Assembly (NCBI RefSeq): GCF_002797435.1
Contig: NZ_PGEN01000001.1
Location: 558,001-622,000 of the forward strand
Length of the DNA: 64,000 bases
Source: Sphingomonas koreensis
GTDB lineage: Bacteria > Pseudomonadota > Alphaproteobacteria > Sphingomonadales > Sphingomonadaceae
Direction of reading: 5' to 3'
The notes beneath the pieces are model-generated. The model ran no database searches and was not told the origin of the DNA. It was given only the letters and a program-made list of their open reading frames with translations. The position numbers and the translations under genes are program-made. Position 1 is the stretch's first letter. Each line of letters starts with the position of its first letter. Below, in pieces: positions 25,680-34,567 of the stretch.

Positions 25680-27218
25680 TCAGGTTCCGGGTTGCGTATA
25701 GGGATAGGGTGCGAACAGCCGGCGCTGCCAGCCGCGCGGATCGCGAACCACGCGCGAACGGCGGTCGAAGACCATCGTCGCGCGATCGCGCAGGCGATAG
25801 GCGGGCCAGGCCGGAAGCCCGGGCGCGTTGGGCGTGCCGGAACGCGCAAAGGCGACGAACCGGTCCTGCATCGCCGCGCTTACCGCGCGCGATTCCGGCC
25901 CGGTTCCGGCGGGCGATCCCGCCAGCGTTCCGAACACGAACGGCATGTCGAGCGCATGGAACGCGCCGCGTACAGGCTCCACTGGCGAGGCGAAGTCGAA
26001 CTGATAGACGAAGGCCGGGCGTCCCGCGCGGGCAAGCGCTTCGGCTTCCTCCAGCATCGGGCGCCAGCTGCGCCCGTCGCTTGTCGCCGCGAAGAAGACA
26101 TCGGCAGGAGCATGGGCGGGAAAGCGGCGGCGATATTCGGCGACGATGGTTTCGACCGGCGCCTTCACCGGCAGCTCGGCCGCGATCTTCGCGCCGACAG
26201 CATCCCAGCTCAGCGTACGCATCTCCATGCTATCCGGGTCGAAATAGGCGCGGGTCTCGTCACGCGTACCGCCCAGCATCCAGGCGAGCTCGCGCGCCGC
26301 AGGTGCCGCACCGGGGCTGAACGGATGGCGCATCACGTTCCGGCGATCGAGGACGGGGCCCATATAGACCGGCGAATCCTCGAACGGGTCACGGGCCGAA
26401 AGCGCCTCGAGCAGCCGTTCGACCGGAACGGTCAGCGCTGGAGACACGTCCCGCGGCGAAGCCCCGAGTGCGGCGAGATAGGCCCGCGCCCGCTCGGTTG
26501 AGCGCTCGGCATCCGTCACGGCGACCTGCTGCCCACTCATCGTCGCAGCGCGATGGAACAGGCCGCGCGCTGCCGGCATCGCGGTGAGTGTGGCGATCTT
26601 GGCGCCTCCGCCCGACTGACCGAACATCGTCACCTGCGATGGGTCGCCGCCGAACGCCGCGATGTTCGCGCGCACCCATTGCAGTGCGAGGACGAGGTCG
26701 AGCTGTCCGTTGTTGCCGCTGTCCGGAAGGCGCCGGTCGAAGGGAGCGAGATAGAGATAACCGAGCGCGTTGAGCCGGTGGTTCACCGTCACCAGCACCA
26801 CCCCCTTCCCTGCCAGCAACGCGCCGTCATTCTCGGGATCGGTGACGCTGCCGTTCGCATAGGCGCCGCCATGGACATAGACCATCACCGGCAGCCGTGC
26901 GCGCGCATCGGCCTGTGGCGTCCAGATGTTGAGGAACAGGCAATCCTCGGACTGCGGGCGGTACTTGCCCCGCTGGGGACAGGCGGGACCGAAGGCGGTC
27001 GCGCGGACCGGATCGCGCTCCGGCGGCACGGCCATAGCACGGCGGAAACGTTCGGCACGGCCGTAGCGAATGCCGCGAAACCGGGCGATACCGCCGACCC
27101 GTTCGCCGGTGAAACGGCCGGCCGGACAGGTCACCTCCGCGCCCCCGGGTGCCTGCGCAAAGGCGCGCGCGCCCAGCAGCGCTGCCGGTCCGGCCAGGAA
27201 GGCACGGCGGGCGAACAT
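25680..27218 (-). CDS. Exported type-B carboxylesterase
   Basis: The 512-aa alpha/beta hydrolase has a signal peptide (RRAFLAGPAALLGARAFAQA). It shows the carboxylesterase-B signature EDCLFLNIW, oxyanion-hole HGGAYANG, nucleophile elbow FGQSGGGAK, catalytic Glu in TRDETRAYF and His in GAFHALDMPF. It should act in the periplasm on esters, for example acyl or aromatic esters on sugars. Its ATG shares one base with the GH127 stop (TGATG), so the esterase and the glycosidase are made together. Confidence 0.9.
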   Translation of the reverse strand: MFARRAFLAGPAALLGARAFAQAPGGAEVTCPAGRFTGERVGGIARFRGIRYGRAERFRRAMAVPPERDPVRATAFGPACPQRGKYRPQSEDCLFLNIWTPQADARARLPVMVYVHGGAYANGSVTDPENDGALLAGKGVVLVTVNHRLNALGYLYLAPFDRRLPDSGNNGQLDLVLALQWVRANIAAFGGDPSQVTMFGQSGGGAKIATLTAMPAARGLFHRAATMSGQQVAVTDAERSTERARAYLAALGASPRDVSPALTVPVERLLEALSARDPFEDSPVYMGPVLDRRNVMRHPFSPGAAPAARELAWMLGGTRDETRAYFDPDSMEMRTLSWDAVGAKIAAELPVKAPVETIVAEYRRRFPAHAPADVFFAATSDGRSWRPMLEEAEALARAGRPAFVYQFDFASPVEPVRGAFHALDMPFVFGTLAGSPAGTGPESRAVSAAMQDRFVAFARSGTPNAPGLPAWPAYRLRDRATMVFDRRSRVVRDPRGWQRRLFAPYPYTQPGT

Positions 27219-29053
27219 CAGCCGATCGTTTCCGGCGCGAGCTGCATCCAGGTCAGCCGCCAGGTGCCGTCGCGGCGTCCGCCCGCGCTGAACCAGGGTT
27301 CGAACGGAATGGGCGCGCGGCCCGCCGGCTTGAGGAACAGGATGCCGTCCTTCTCCTCGACCTCCGGCTCACCGTCGAAACGAAGCGTCTCGCTCAGCTT
27401 GTACCCATCGATCAGGCCCGTCGCCTGAACCAGCGGCCCCCGGGTGATCGCCAGATAGTCGTAGCGCATCACCTGCTGCGCCACCGGCGAACCATCGGGC
27501 GCAAGCGACTCCTGCACGTTGCGCCGTGCGGCGCGGTGCAATGCGGGGCGGATCGGCAGCGTCAGCACGACGCGATCGCCCGATCGCCAGCGGCGAACCA
27601 CACGCGCATAGTCGCCGGCGGGCGCCGCGACTGCGTCCCCGGCAACCGTCAGCTGCGCACCATCGGCCCAATCGGGAATGCGGATACGCAGCGGAAACTC
27701 GGCCGGGCGGTCCGTTTCAACGACGATCTCGACCCTGCCCTCGAACGGGTATCCGGTCTCTTGCCGTACCCGTACGGCACCGCCGGGCAGGTTCAACCGC
27801 GCCTCGCCGGGCCCGAGCAGGTTGACCGCAATGCCGCCATCCGCCGTCACCGCATAGGCAATGGCGGGCAGTTCCTCGATCGCCATCGCCCCGCTCGACT
27901 TGCAGCAACGCCAGTAGGTGGTGTGGACGCGGCGGCCATTGGGGAAGCAGTAATAGCACCAGTCCTCCCCATCCGGGGCCTGCGCGCCGATCAGATCATT
28001 ATAGGCGCTGCGCTCGATCTCCTGCGCGAATTGCGCCTCGCCGAGGATGCCGAGCAGCTCGCGGTTGAGCTGGATCCACGCCATGGTCGAACAGGTTTCG
28101 ACATAGCCGTCGGGATCGAACACCGCCGCAGGGTTGAACACCTCGCGCGATCGATGCGCGACCCCGCCCCACGGCCCGCCGCCCAGCGTCAGATGATGAT
28201 CGCGCACCGCGGTCCACAGGTTGCGGACGGCGGTGAGATACGTCTCCTCCCCCGTCGCACGATGGAGCTTGGCGAGACCGACGAGATTCCAGAGCAGCTG
28301 ATAGGCCTTGCCGGTCGCGATCTCCGACGGATCGGCACCAGCCAGCGCCTGGCTCAGCAGCCGGTTATGCGGCTCGCCCTCCGCCTGCGCGACGATCTTC
28401 AGCGCAAGATCGAGATAGCGTTGCTCGCCGCTCGCGAAATACAGCTCCAGCGCCGGATCGAGCATCACCGTCGCGGACAGGCCGAAATGATTGCCCATGT
28501 CGGTGATGTTCAGCCCGTCTTCCGTCAGGGCTCGCCAGACGAGATCGCCGATCCTGCGCGCGGCGTCGAGATAAATGCCCTCACCCGTCACCCGCCACAG
28601 CTCGACCAGGCCCAGCGCCAGATAGGCGTGCGTCCAGATGTCCCAGGTGCGAAGGCTCGGCTCGCCGTTCCAGCTGACGGGCTTCTCCGGATGCCTTGTG
28701 GTGAAACGGCGCGGCGGCGGATAGTTGCCGAGATAGCCGTCCCGCCCCTGCCGCGCGATCAGCCAGTCGGCAACCCGCCGAACCCTGCCCAGAAGCGCCG
28801 TATCGCTGCTGCGCGCCGCCGCGCGCGATGCGGCGGCGAGCCACTTTCCGGCATGCTCGCCATACCAGTCGCCCCCTTCGTTCGCGGCCACCGTTTCGGG
28901 CGCGAAGATCGCGATGGCAGGGCTGGTCTCGTCGGTGATGAAATGGCTTAGCCGGCCAAGATGGTTGGCGGCGAGCGCATCGCCCAGCACGCCGTCCAGC
29001 GCCACCGCTCCGGGCGGCGCAAGGGTCTGGGCAGGTTCAGAGATCGACGGCAC
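27218..29053 (-). CDS. GH127-like glycoside hydrolase (beta-L-arabinofuranosidase, DUF1680 type)
   Basis: The 611-aa (alpha/alpha)6 barrel plus beta domains is of the GH127/DUF1680 group. Characterised members are cysteine-dependent beta-L-arabinofuranosidases with a Zn-Cys-Glu site. Here a Glu near 319 lies in VETCSTMAW, and cysteines lie at ~366/369 (WCYYC) and in a Cys-Cys pair at ~383-384 (WRCC), matching that site. It has no signal peptide. The start is GTG 29053, overlapping the upstream gene by 17 nt. The substrate could be an arabinofuranosyl or related furanoside; related families GH137/GH146 cannot be excluded. Confidence 0.85.
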   Translation of the reverse strand: MPSISEPAQTLAPPGAVALDGVLGDALAANHLGRLSHFITDETSPAIAIFAPETVAANEGGDWYGEHAGKWLAAASRAAARSSDTALLGRVRRVADWLIARQGRDGYLGNYPPPRRFTTRHPEKPVSWNGEPSLRTWDIWTHAYLALGLVELWRVTGEGIYLDAARRIGDLVWRALTEDGLNITDMGNHFGLSATVMLDPALELYFASGEQRYLDLALKIVAQAEGEPHNRLLSQALAGADPSEIATGKAYQLLWNLVGLAKLHRATGEETYLTAVRNLWTAVRDHHLTLGGGPWGGVAHRSREVFNPAAVFDPDGYVETCSTMAWIQLNRELLGILGEAQFAQEIERSAYNDLIGAQAPDGEDWCYYCFPNGRRVHTTYWRCCKSSGAMAIEELPAIAYAVTADGGIAVNLLGPGEARLNLPGGAVRVRQETGYPFEGRVEIVVETDRPAEFPLRIRIPDWADGAQLTVAGDAVAAPAGDYARVVRRWRSGDRVVLTLPIRPALHRAARRNVQESLAPDGSPVAQQVMRYDYLAITRGPLVQATGLIDGYKLSETLRFDGEPEVEEKDGILFLKPAGRAPIPFEPWFSAGGRRDGTWRLTWMQLAPETIG

Positions 29054-31178
29054 AACGGAACCCGATTCCGGCCGAGCGATCCTTGGACGGCGCCATCAGC
29101 AGATATTTGCCATGCTCGTCGAGGCGATAGGCCTGCGGGAAATACCAATGGCTGGTCTGCGGCTGATAGGCGCTCCCGCCGCGCAGCACGGCGCCGCGGA
29201 CATGGCGGTCGCGATATTCGTCGGTCCATTCCCAGACATTGCCGACCAGATCCATCACGCCGAACGGGCTGGCGCCCGCGGGATGGCCATCGACGTCGGC
29301 GGGAACGGGCATCGTCCGGTCGAGGCATGGTTCCGGGACCGCGTCCGGGTTCCAGTCATTGCCCCAGGGATAAAGGCGCCCGTCATCGCCCTGCGCGGCA
29401 TATTGCCATTCCCATTCGCGGCAGAGCCGCTTGCCCGCCCAGGCGGCATAGGCGCGGGCGTCCTCGATCCCGATCCAGGTGACCGGCTTGTTCTCCCACC
29501 CGGCGGGCGGCGCGCCGTCGATCCAGTGGACGAGGAAATTCTGCGCGTCTGTTGGCGCATAGCCGCTCGCGTCGAGGAAGCGCTTGAACTCCGCGTTGGT
29601 GACCGGGAATCTGTCGATCGCGAAGGCCGGGATGTTCACCCGGTGGCGATGGGTGCGGCGCGGATCGGGCTCCCACGGATACTGGATATCCACGCCCGCG
29701 GTGGCGTAGCCCTCGATCACCACACCGCGTACCTTGAAGTCGAACTCTGCGGCAGGGATCGCAATCATCCCTTCCGGTGCCGCACCATGGGGCGCGGTTG
29801 CCTCGATCTCGACCAGTTCCTGCTGCGCGGCAGCCCAGGCGGACGAGAAGGACGACAGCGGCGTCGCCGCGCGGTCGGCCATCGCCTTCAGGAATTCGGC
29901 AAGTCCGGGCTCCTCACCGCTCGCCGCCAGCACCGCGCCGAACCCGCGGCCGTCGATCGCCAACGCGATAATGGCACGATCACCCTCGATCCGCGGCGAC
30001 AGCTCGGTGCCGTTCCAGACATCGTAATAGCGCGCGCCAGCGACATGCGGGACCTTGAGCTGCTCGCCCGTCACCGCGAACTCGCTGCGGTTGATCAACG
30101 TCCACAGCGTCCGCCCTTCACCGGGGAAACGGCTGGCGAAGATGCCGAACTGGAGCGTGCGTTCGTAGGGCCGCCAGTCCTTGCTCACGAACAGCGGCGC
30201 GAACCGGCGCTGCACCATCGCCACGCGCCGCAGCGTCTCGGCATCGCGATCGGTGATCAGGTTGACGAAGCCGAAGACATTCTCCCACGCGACATAGCCG
30301 ATGCCGTTGAAGAAGGCATGTTGCAGGTCGTTGGTCCGGTTGCGGCTCCAGCGGTTCTCGATGTTGATGATGTGGCGCGGCTCGAGCCATTTGAGCTTGA
30401 TGACGGTCGGAATGCTTTCGTCCGGCACCCGCTTGGTCCAGCTCTGCAGGTTCCACGAGAGGTGATGGTCGCCCGCCTGCGCGGTGGATTCGGGCTGAAG
30501 GATCACCGGCCGCCCGCGCGCTTCGCACGCGACGTGGAAGGCGCGCGGCACGCCCGAATAGGTGTCGCCGTTGATCCCGTCGGCGCCGGTCGCCGCGACC
30601 AGATCGGCCATCCGCTCCCAGTCCGGACGGTCGCCCTCGCGCGTGCCATTGTCCCACGGCATCGTCGGCAGGAACACCTTGACCCCGCGGCGATGGAAGT
30701 CCGCGACGACCTGCTTGAGTGCTTCGACCCCGCCCGGCAGCGCGTCGGCCAGGTCGAACTGGCTGCGGTCGTCGATCCCGATATTGGGATAGATATACCA
30801 GGGCAGTACGCTGTCGATCCCGCCGAACCGCGCCTCGAGATCGTCGAGATAGCGGTCGACCGTGTAGCGGCCGGTGTCGGGATCGTAGAAATAGCGATCC
30901 TCGACCATCAGCAGCGCATGGACGAAATTGCCCTGCGCCCAGACCAGGTCCGGATGGCGGTACAGGCTGTCGTCGAAGCCGATGCGGATCAGGTGCTCGC
31001 GCCGCCATTCGATCAGGCCCCGCACCCATTCATCGGCCTCGCCATCGGCGTCGATCCGCCAGCGCCCCATCTCCTGGAACGGCCAGCCCAATGCCTTGCC
31101 CGGCGTGGGCAGATAGGGGCCGGTCAGCGCGTGGCTGAACTTGTAGTCGCTGGTGGTGCGGATCGGGTGGTCGGTCAT
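29037..31178 (-). CDS. TIM-barrel glycosidase-like protein fused to a cysteine-less FGE/SUMF1 domain
   Basis: This 713-aa two-part protein has no signal peptide. Residues ~1-430 look like a glycoside-hydrolase-type barrel (VLPWYIYPNIGIDD, KVFLPTMPWDNGTR, ADGINGDTYSGVPR, VILQPESTAQ) with a small beta domain. Residues ~480-713 are a formylglycine-generating-enzyme (SUMF1/FGE-sulfatase) domain, with IDRFPVTNAEFKRFL, WEWQYAAQG, YPWGNDWN, VMDLVGNVWEWTDEY and RGGSAYQPQ near the end. The two active-site cysteines of true FGE after RGGSW are absent (SAYQPQTSHWYF instead), so it should not mature sulfatases. The domain may bind ligand or the barrel. Function unknown; it lies directly upstream of the GH127 gene. 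Confidence 0.78.
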   Translation of the reverse strand: MTDHPIRTTSDYKFSHALTGPYLPTPGKALGWPFQEMGRWRIDADGEADEWVRGLIEWRREHLIRIGFDDSLYRHPDLVWAQGNFVHALLMVEDRYFYDPDTGRYTVDRYLDDLEARFGGIDSVLPWYIYPNIGIDDRSQFDLADALPGGVEALKQVVADFHRRGVKVFLPTMPWDNGTREGDRPDWERMADLVAATGADGINGDTYSGVPRAFHVACEARGRPVILQPESTAQAGDHHLSWNLQSWTKRVPDESIPTVIKLKWLEPRHIINIENRWSRNRTNDLQHAFFNGIGYVAWENVFGFVNLITDRDAETLRRVAMVQRRFAPLFVSKDWRPYERTLQFGIFASRFPGEGRTLWTLINRSEFAVTGEQLKVPHVAGARYYDVWNGTELSPRIEGDRAIIALAIDGRGFGAVLAASGEEPGLAEFLKAMADRAATPLSSFSSAWAAAQQELVEIEATAPHGAAPEGMIAIPAAEFDFKVRGVVIEGYATAGVDIQYPWEPDPRRTHRHRVNIPAFAIDRFPVTNAEFKRFLDASGYAPTDAQNFLVHWIDGAPPAGWENKPVTWIGIEDARAYAAWAGKRLCREWEWQYAAQGDDGRLYPWGNDWNPDAVPEPCLDRTMPVPADVDGHPAGASPFGVMDLVGNVWEWTDEYRDRHVRGAVLRGGSAYQPQTSHWYFPQAYRLDEHGKYLLMAPSKDRSAGIGFRCAVDL

Positions 31179-31190
31179 CGGGATCGGGAT

Positions 31191-32138
31191 CTACTCGCTT
31201 ATGCCGCAATAGGCGGCCAGTGTACGCGCATCGGCTTCGGCCGCATCGGCCAGGAAAGCGGCGACTTCCGCCGCCGTCGGAATGCTGGTCTGCGCGCCGG
31301 CGCGGGTCGCCGACAGTGCCGCCGCGGCCGCCGCCCGGCGCAGCGCGCCGAGCAGGTCGGTGCCGCCCGCCAGCGCCGCACCCAGCACGCCACAGAAGGT
31401 GTCGCCGGCCGCCGTCGTGTCGGTCGCCGCGACCGAAAAGGCTGCCTGCGAAATCAATGTTCCATGATCGGCCGCACAGCAGCCGCGCTCGCCCAGGGTC
31501 ACCACGGTGGTGGCGACGCCGGTCCGCGCGACCCGCTCGGCGATGCTGCCCTGCTTGCCGGTGATCGCCGCCAGCTCTTCCTCATTGACCACCAGCAGAT
31601 CGACCAGCGCCAGCAGCTCGGCCGGAAGCGGCTGCGCCGGCGCTGCGTTCAGCATCACCCCGACGCCCGCGACCCGCGCCGCCCGCGCATAGGCGATCAC
31701 GCTCGCGATCGGGGTTTCGAGCTGAAGCAACAGCCACGACACCCCTTCCAGCGACGGCAGATGCTCCGGCGCCAGCTCGCCATTCGCCCCCTGGGCGACG
31801 GTGATCGCATTCTCGGCCCCGTCCGACACGGTGATCAGCGCCGCGCCGGTCGGGCGGGAGGCCCGAACCACGTGCAGGCTCACTCCCGCCGCGCGCAGCG
31901 AATCCTCCAGCACCCCCGCCGAAGGATCGTCACCCAGCGCAAGCAGCATCGCGGTGTCCGCGCCGCCGGCACGGGCTGCCGCGACCGCCTGGTTGGCGCC
32001 CTTCCCGCCCGGCACGACCGACAGGTCGCCGCCCAGCACCGTCTCGCCCGGCGCCGGGATGTGCGGCGCGCGGACGACGAAGTCGACATTGGCGGATCCG
32101 GCGACCAGCACCCGGCCGCCGGGCGTGGTCCCGGTCAT
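31191..32138 (-). CDS. rbsK: Ribokinase-like PfkB-family sugar kinase
   Basis: The 315-aa cytoplasmic kinase has PfkB signature 1 (GGKGANQAVAAARAGG, ~45-60) and signature 2 with catalytic Asp (DTTAAGDTFCG), where the usual DTxGAGD is DTTAAGD. Its closest type is ribokinase (GSANVDFVV, PGETVLGGD), which phosphorylates ribose at O5. In this operon it could phosphorylate the pentose released by the GH127-like enzyme. It lies 12 nt before the fusion gene and 30 nt after the receptor gene, all on one strand. Confidence 0.86.
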   Translation of the reverse strand: MTGTTPGGRVLVAGSANVDFVVRAPHIPAPGETVLGGDLSVVPGGKGANQAVAAARAGGADTAMLLALGDDPSAGVLEDSLRAAGVSLHVVRASRPTGAALITVSDGAENAITVAQGANGELAPEHLPSLEGVSWLLLQLETPIASVIAYARAARVAGVGVMLNAAPAQPLPAELLALVDLLVVNEEELAAITGKQGSIAERVARTGVATTVVTLGERGCCAADHGTLISQAAFSVAATDTTAAGDTFCGVLGAALAGGTDLLGALRRAAAAAALSATRAGAQTSIPTAAEVAAFLADAAEADARTLAAYCGISE

Positions 32139-32168
32139 ATCGGTCCTCTTATCAAAGGTGGCGGAGCT

Positions 32169-34340
32169 TCAGAAATCGCTCCTGAGCGTCAGCGACACCG
32201 TCCGTCCGCGGCCCGCGAAGTAATTCTGGAAGAAATCGATCTGCGAGAAGGCGAGGAAATAATATTTGTTGAACAGATTCTCCACGCCCAGCGAGACGGT
32301 GCCGACGTCCTTCATCTTGTACTTGGCGGTCAGGTCGAACAGCGTGCGGCCGGTGGTCCGCTCGGTGACGGTCTGGCCCGTCCGGACGGTCCGGTCGAAG
32401 GTCTTGTCCATCCCGAACGAGAGCGAGACGGCGTCGGTGGGCGTCCAGGTCGCGCTCAGGTTCAGCTTGTCCGGCGCGATATTGACGATGCCGAGCTGGA
32501 CGTTGAGCGGGCGGCTCTGGAAGTTGGCCGGGCTCGTATAGCCCTCGAGCGAGCTGTAGACCGCGTTGAAGCGCAACTGCGAGATCGGCCGGACCTCGGC
32601 GGTCACGTCCCAGCCCTTGACCCGGATCGGGCGGCGGTTGAGCACGAAGTCGAGCGTGACCGGATCGACGCCATAGGTCGAGCCCAGTTTCGAATAGGAA
32701 TTGTAGCGCGAGATGCCGAAGCTGCCCCAGCTGCCGCGCCAGTTCACCCCGACTTCCTTGTTCTCGAACACCACCGCCTGCAGCTCGTCAAAGGTGCTCG
32801 AGACCGACTGGCCCGGCGTGCTGATATTGCGCAGCGGGATGCCGACATTGGGCAGCGTGAACCCTTCGCTGTACGACGCGAATGCCGAGAAGCCATGGCC
32901 CAGCCGGACGATCACGCCGCCGTTGAGCAGGGTGTTCTTGTACTTGAGCTCGCCGCCCTTCACCGCCTGGCGGCCACGGAAGAAGGTGGTGGTATAGTCA
33001 TCGACCTTGATCGTGCCGTTCTCATGGCGAACGCCGCCCGACAGGGTAACCGCGCCGATATCCCAGGAAAGCTGGGCATAGGGGCCGAAGCTCGTATATT
33101 TCATCGGAGGAACCCAGACCCGGTTGGTCAGCGCCAGCCGCTGCTCGGTCTCGTCATGCACCGCATCGATGCCGACGCGGACTTCAAGGCCGTCGATCAG
33201 GAAATTGGGCCGCGAATAGGATGTGCGCAGGCCATATTTCTCCGACCGGATCTCCGACTGATCGACCAGCGTGCCGATCGGCGCGATCAGCGGGTCCTGG
33301 CGGTCGGTGCTGTTCTCGCCGCCGAAGCGCATCGCCTGCTTCGCATAATAGCCGGTCATCACCAGATTGCCGCCGAACAGGTCGGTATGCGTGTAGGTCA
33401 GTGCGCCCTGGATGAACTCGTTGAACTCCTCGCGCAGCACGTCCAGGCCATTGACCAGCAACGGGCCCGGCTCGGCAGTGTCGGGAAGCCCTGTCGCACG
33501 GTTGCCTGCGACATAATGATAGCCCCCCTTGCTCGCGAGCTTGAAGTAGCTGCCCGTCGCCTCCAGCCGCTGCACGCCGGCACTGCCGAAATCGGTGCCG
33601 ACCTTCAGGAAGAAGTTGCGCTGCGTCGAATCCGCCAGCGAGCTCGACGCGGACAGGCCGATGCGGCGGCCCTTCGCGTCATAGGTCATCCCGCGATCGA
33701 CATAGGCGGCGGCGACGAACACGTCGAACGCGCCGCCCTTGTAGGCGATGTCGCCCTTGATGCCCCAGGTCTCGCTGTCGTCACGGAACTGGCTGCCCAG
33801 CCGGCCGCCGATATTGGCGTGGAAGCCGTCACGGGTGGCGCGTCGTGAGATATAGTTGATGACGCCGCCGGCCGCGCCGATGCCTTCGGCCGCGGAAGCG
33901 CCGCCGATGACCTCGATCTTCTCGACCGTAGACATGTCGGTGAAGGTCGCGTTGCGGCTGCCGTCGCGCAGCGGGGTCGATTGCGGCACGCCGTCGAACA
34001 GATAGAGCGCGGTGCGCCCGCGCATCGTCTCGCCCAGCGTGTTCAGCGTCTGGTTCGATTCCGAATAGCCCGGAACGGTCTTGGCCAGCACCGCGGTATT
34101 GTCCTCGGTGATCGCAAGCGAGCGCTGCAATTCGGCGGGCGAGATCACCGTGATCGCGCCGGCGATCTTGTCGACCGCCTTGGGCGCACGGTTGCCCGTG
34201 ACGATCACGTCCTTGGAATTCTCGTCGGCCTCCTCGGCTGCGGCGGCGCCATCTTGCGCATCGACCTGCTGTGCCCAGGCCGGCATAGCGACCCCGCCCA
34301 GCATCAATGCTGCGGCCGTGGCGCGTGCGAAACTCCTCAT
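32169..34340 (-). CDS. TonB-dependent outer-membrane receptor
   Basis: The 723-aa receptor has a signal peptide ending AWAQ, a TonB-box-like region (DVIVTGNRAP), a plug domain (TVEKIEVIGGASAAEGIGAAGGVINYIS) and a 22-stranded barrel ending in Phe (TLRSDF). The plug wording (STPLRDGSRNATFTDM) resembles the FepA/siderophore-type subgroup, but its position at the head of a glycosidase/esterase/kinase run suggests uptake of a glycoside ester. It starts at ATG 34340 after a GGGAGGGG ribosome site. Its promoter lies in the 227-bp gap shared with the divergent lyase gene. Confidence 0.92.
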   Translation of the reverse strand: MRSFARATAAALMLGGVAMPAWAQQVDAQDGAAAAEEADENSKDVIVTGNRAPKAVDKIAGAITVISPAELQRSLAITEDNTAVLAKTVPGYSESNQTLNTLGETMRGRTALYLFDGVPQSTPLRDGSRNATFTDMSTVEKIEVIGGASAAEGIGAAGGVINYISRRATRDGFHANIGGRLGSQFRDDSETWGIKGDIAYKGGAFDVFVAAAYVDRGMTYDAKGRRIGLSASSSLADSTQRNFFLKVGTDFGSAGVQRLEATGSYFKLASKGGYHYVAGNRATGLPDTAEPGPLLVNGLDVLREEFNEFIQGALTYTHTDLFGGNLVMTGYYAKQAMRFGGENSTDRQDPLIAPIGTLVDQSEIRSEKYGLRTSYSRPNFLIDGLEVRVGIDAVHDETEQRLALTNRVWVPPMKYTSFGPYAQLSWDIGAVTLSGGVRHENGTIKVDDYTTTFFRGRQAVKGGELKYKNTLLNGGVIVRLGHGFSAFASYSEGFTLPNVGIPLRNISTPGQSVSSTFDELQAVVFENKEVGVNWRGSWGSFGISRYNSYSKLGSTYGVDPVTLDFVLNRRPIRVKGWDVTAEVRPISQLRFNAVYSSLEGYTSPANFQSRPLNVQLGIVNIAPDKLNLSATWTPTDAVSLSFGMDKTFDRTVRTGQTVTERTTGRTLFDLTAKYKMKDVGTVSLGVENLFNKYYFLAFSQIDFFQNYFAGRGRTVSLTLRSDF

Positions 34341-34567
34341 CGTCCCCTCCCAATTCTTATGGTTCGTTATCTGCGCGCTATCCTATGCCGCCTGCAGGGC
34401 GATAAAACCGGGGTTGTGCTGCGTTCATACCCGACAATTTGTGCGGTCCCGATTGGCCCACCAATTCGGAACGCACATTTCCTGCGGTGTGAAACCAGCA
34501 TCAATTTCCTCCATGCGCGGTTATCGATGACGCAGATCGGGATCGACCCGGCGGGGAGGATGTGTTG

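Noticed and set aside
29037..31178. Interpretation as an active formylglycine-generating enzyme serving the local sulfatases
   Set aside because: The cysteine pair needed for catalysis is missing and the protein is fused to a barrel; it has no adjacency to the sulfatase genes.
28914..33848. 1644-codon open frame on the plus strand
   Set aside because: It is antisense to four recognisable genes (GH127, barrel-FGE fusion, ribokinase and receptor), is extremely rich in Arg/Ala/Gly/Asp and has no family motifs. Long antisense frames are expected in GC-rich DNA.
34341..34567. Possible LysR T-N11-A site (AATTTGTG...CACCAATT) in the divergent gap
   Set aside because: The two arms match only partly, and the LysR gene is 3 kb away; not strong enough to list.
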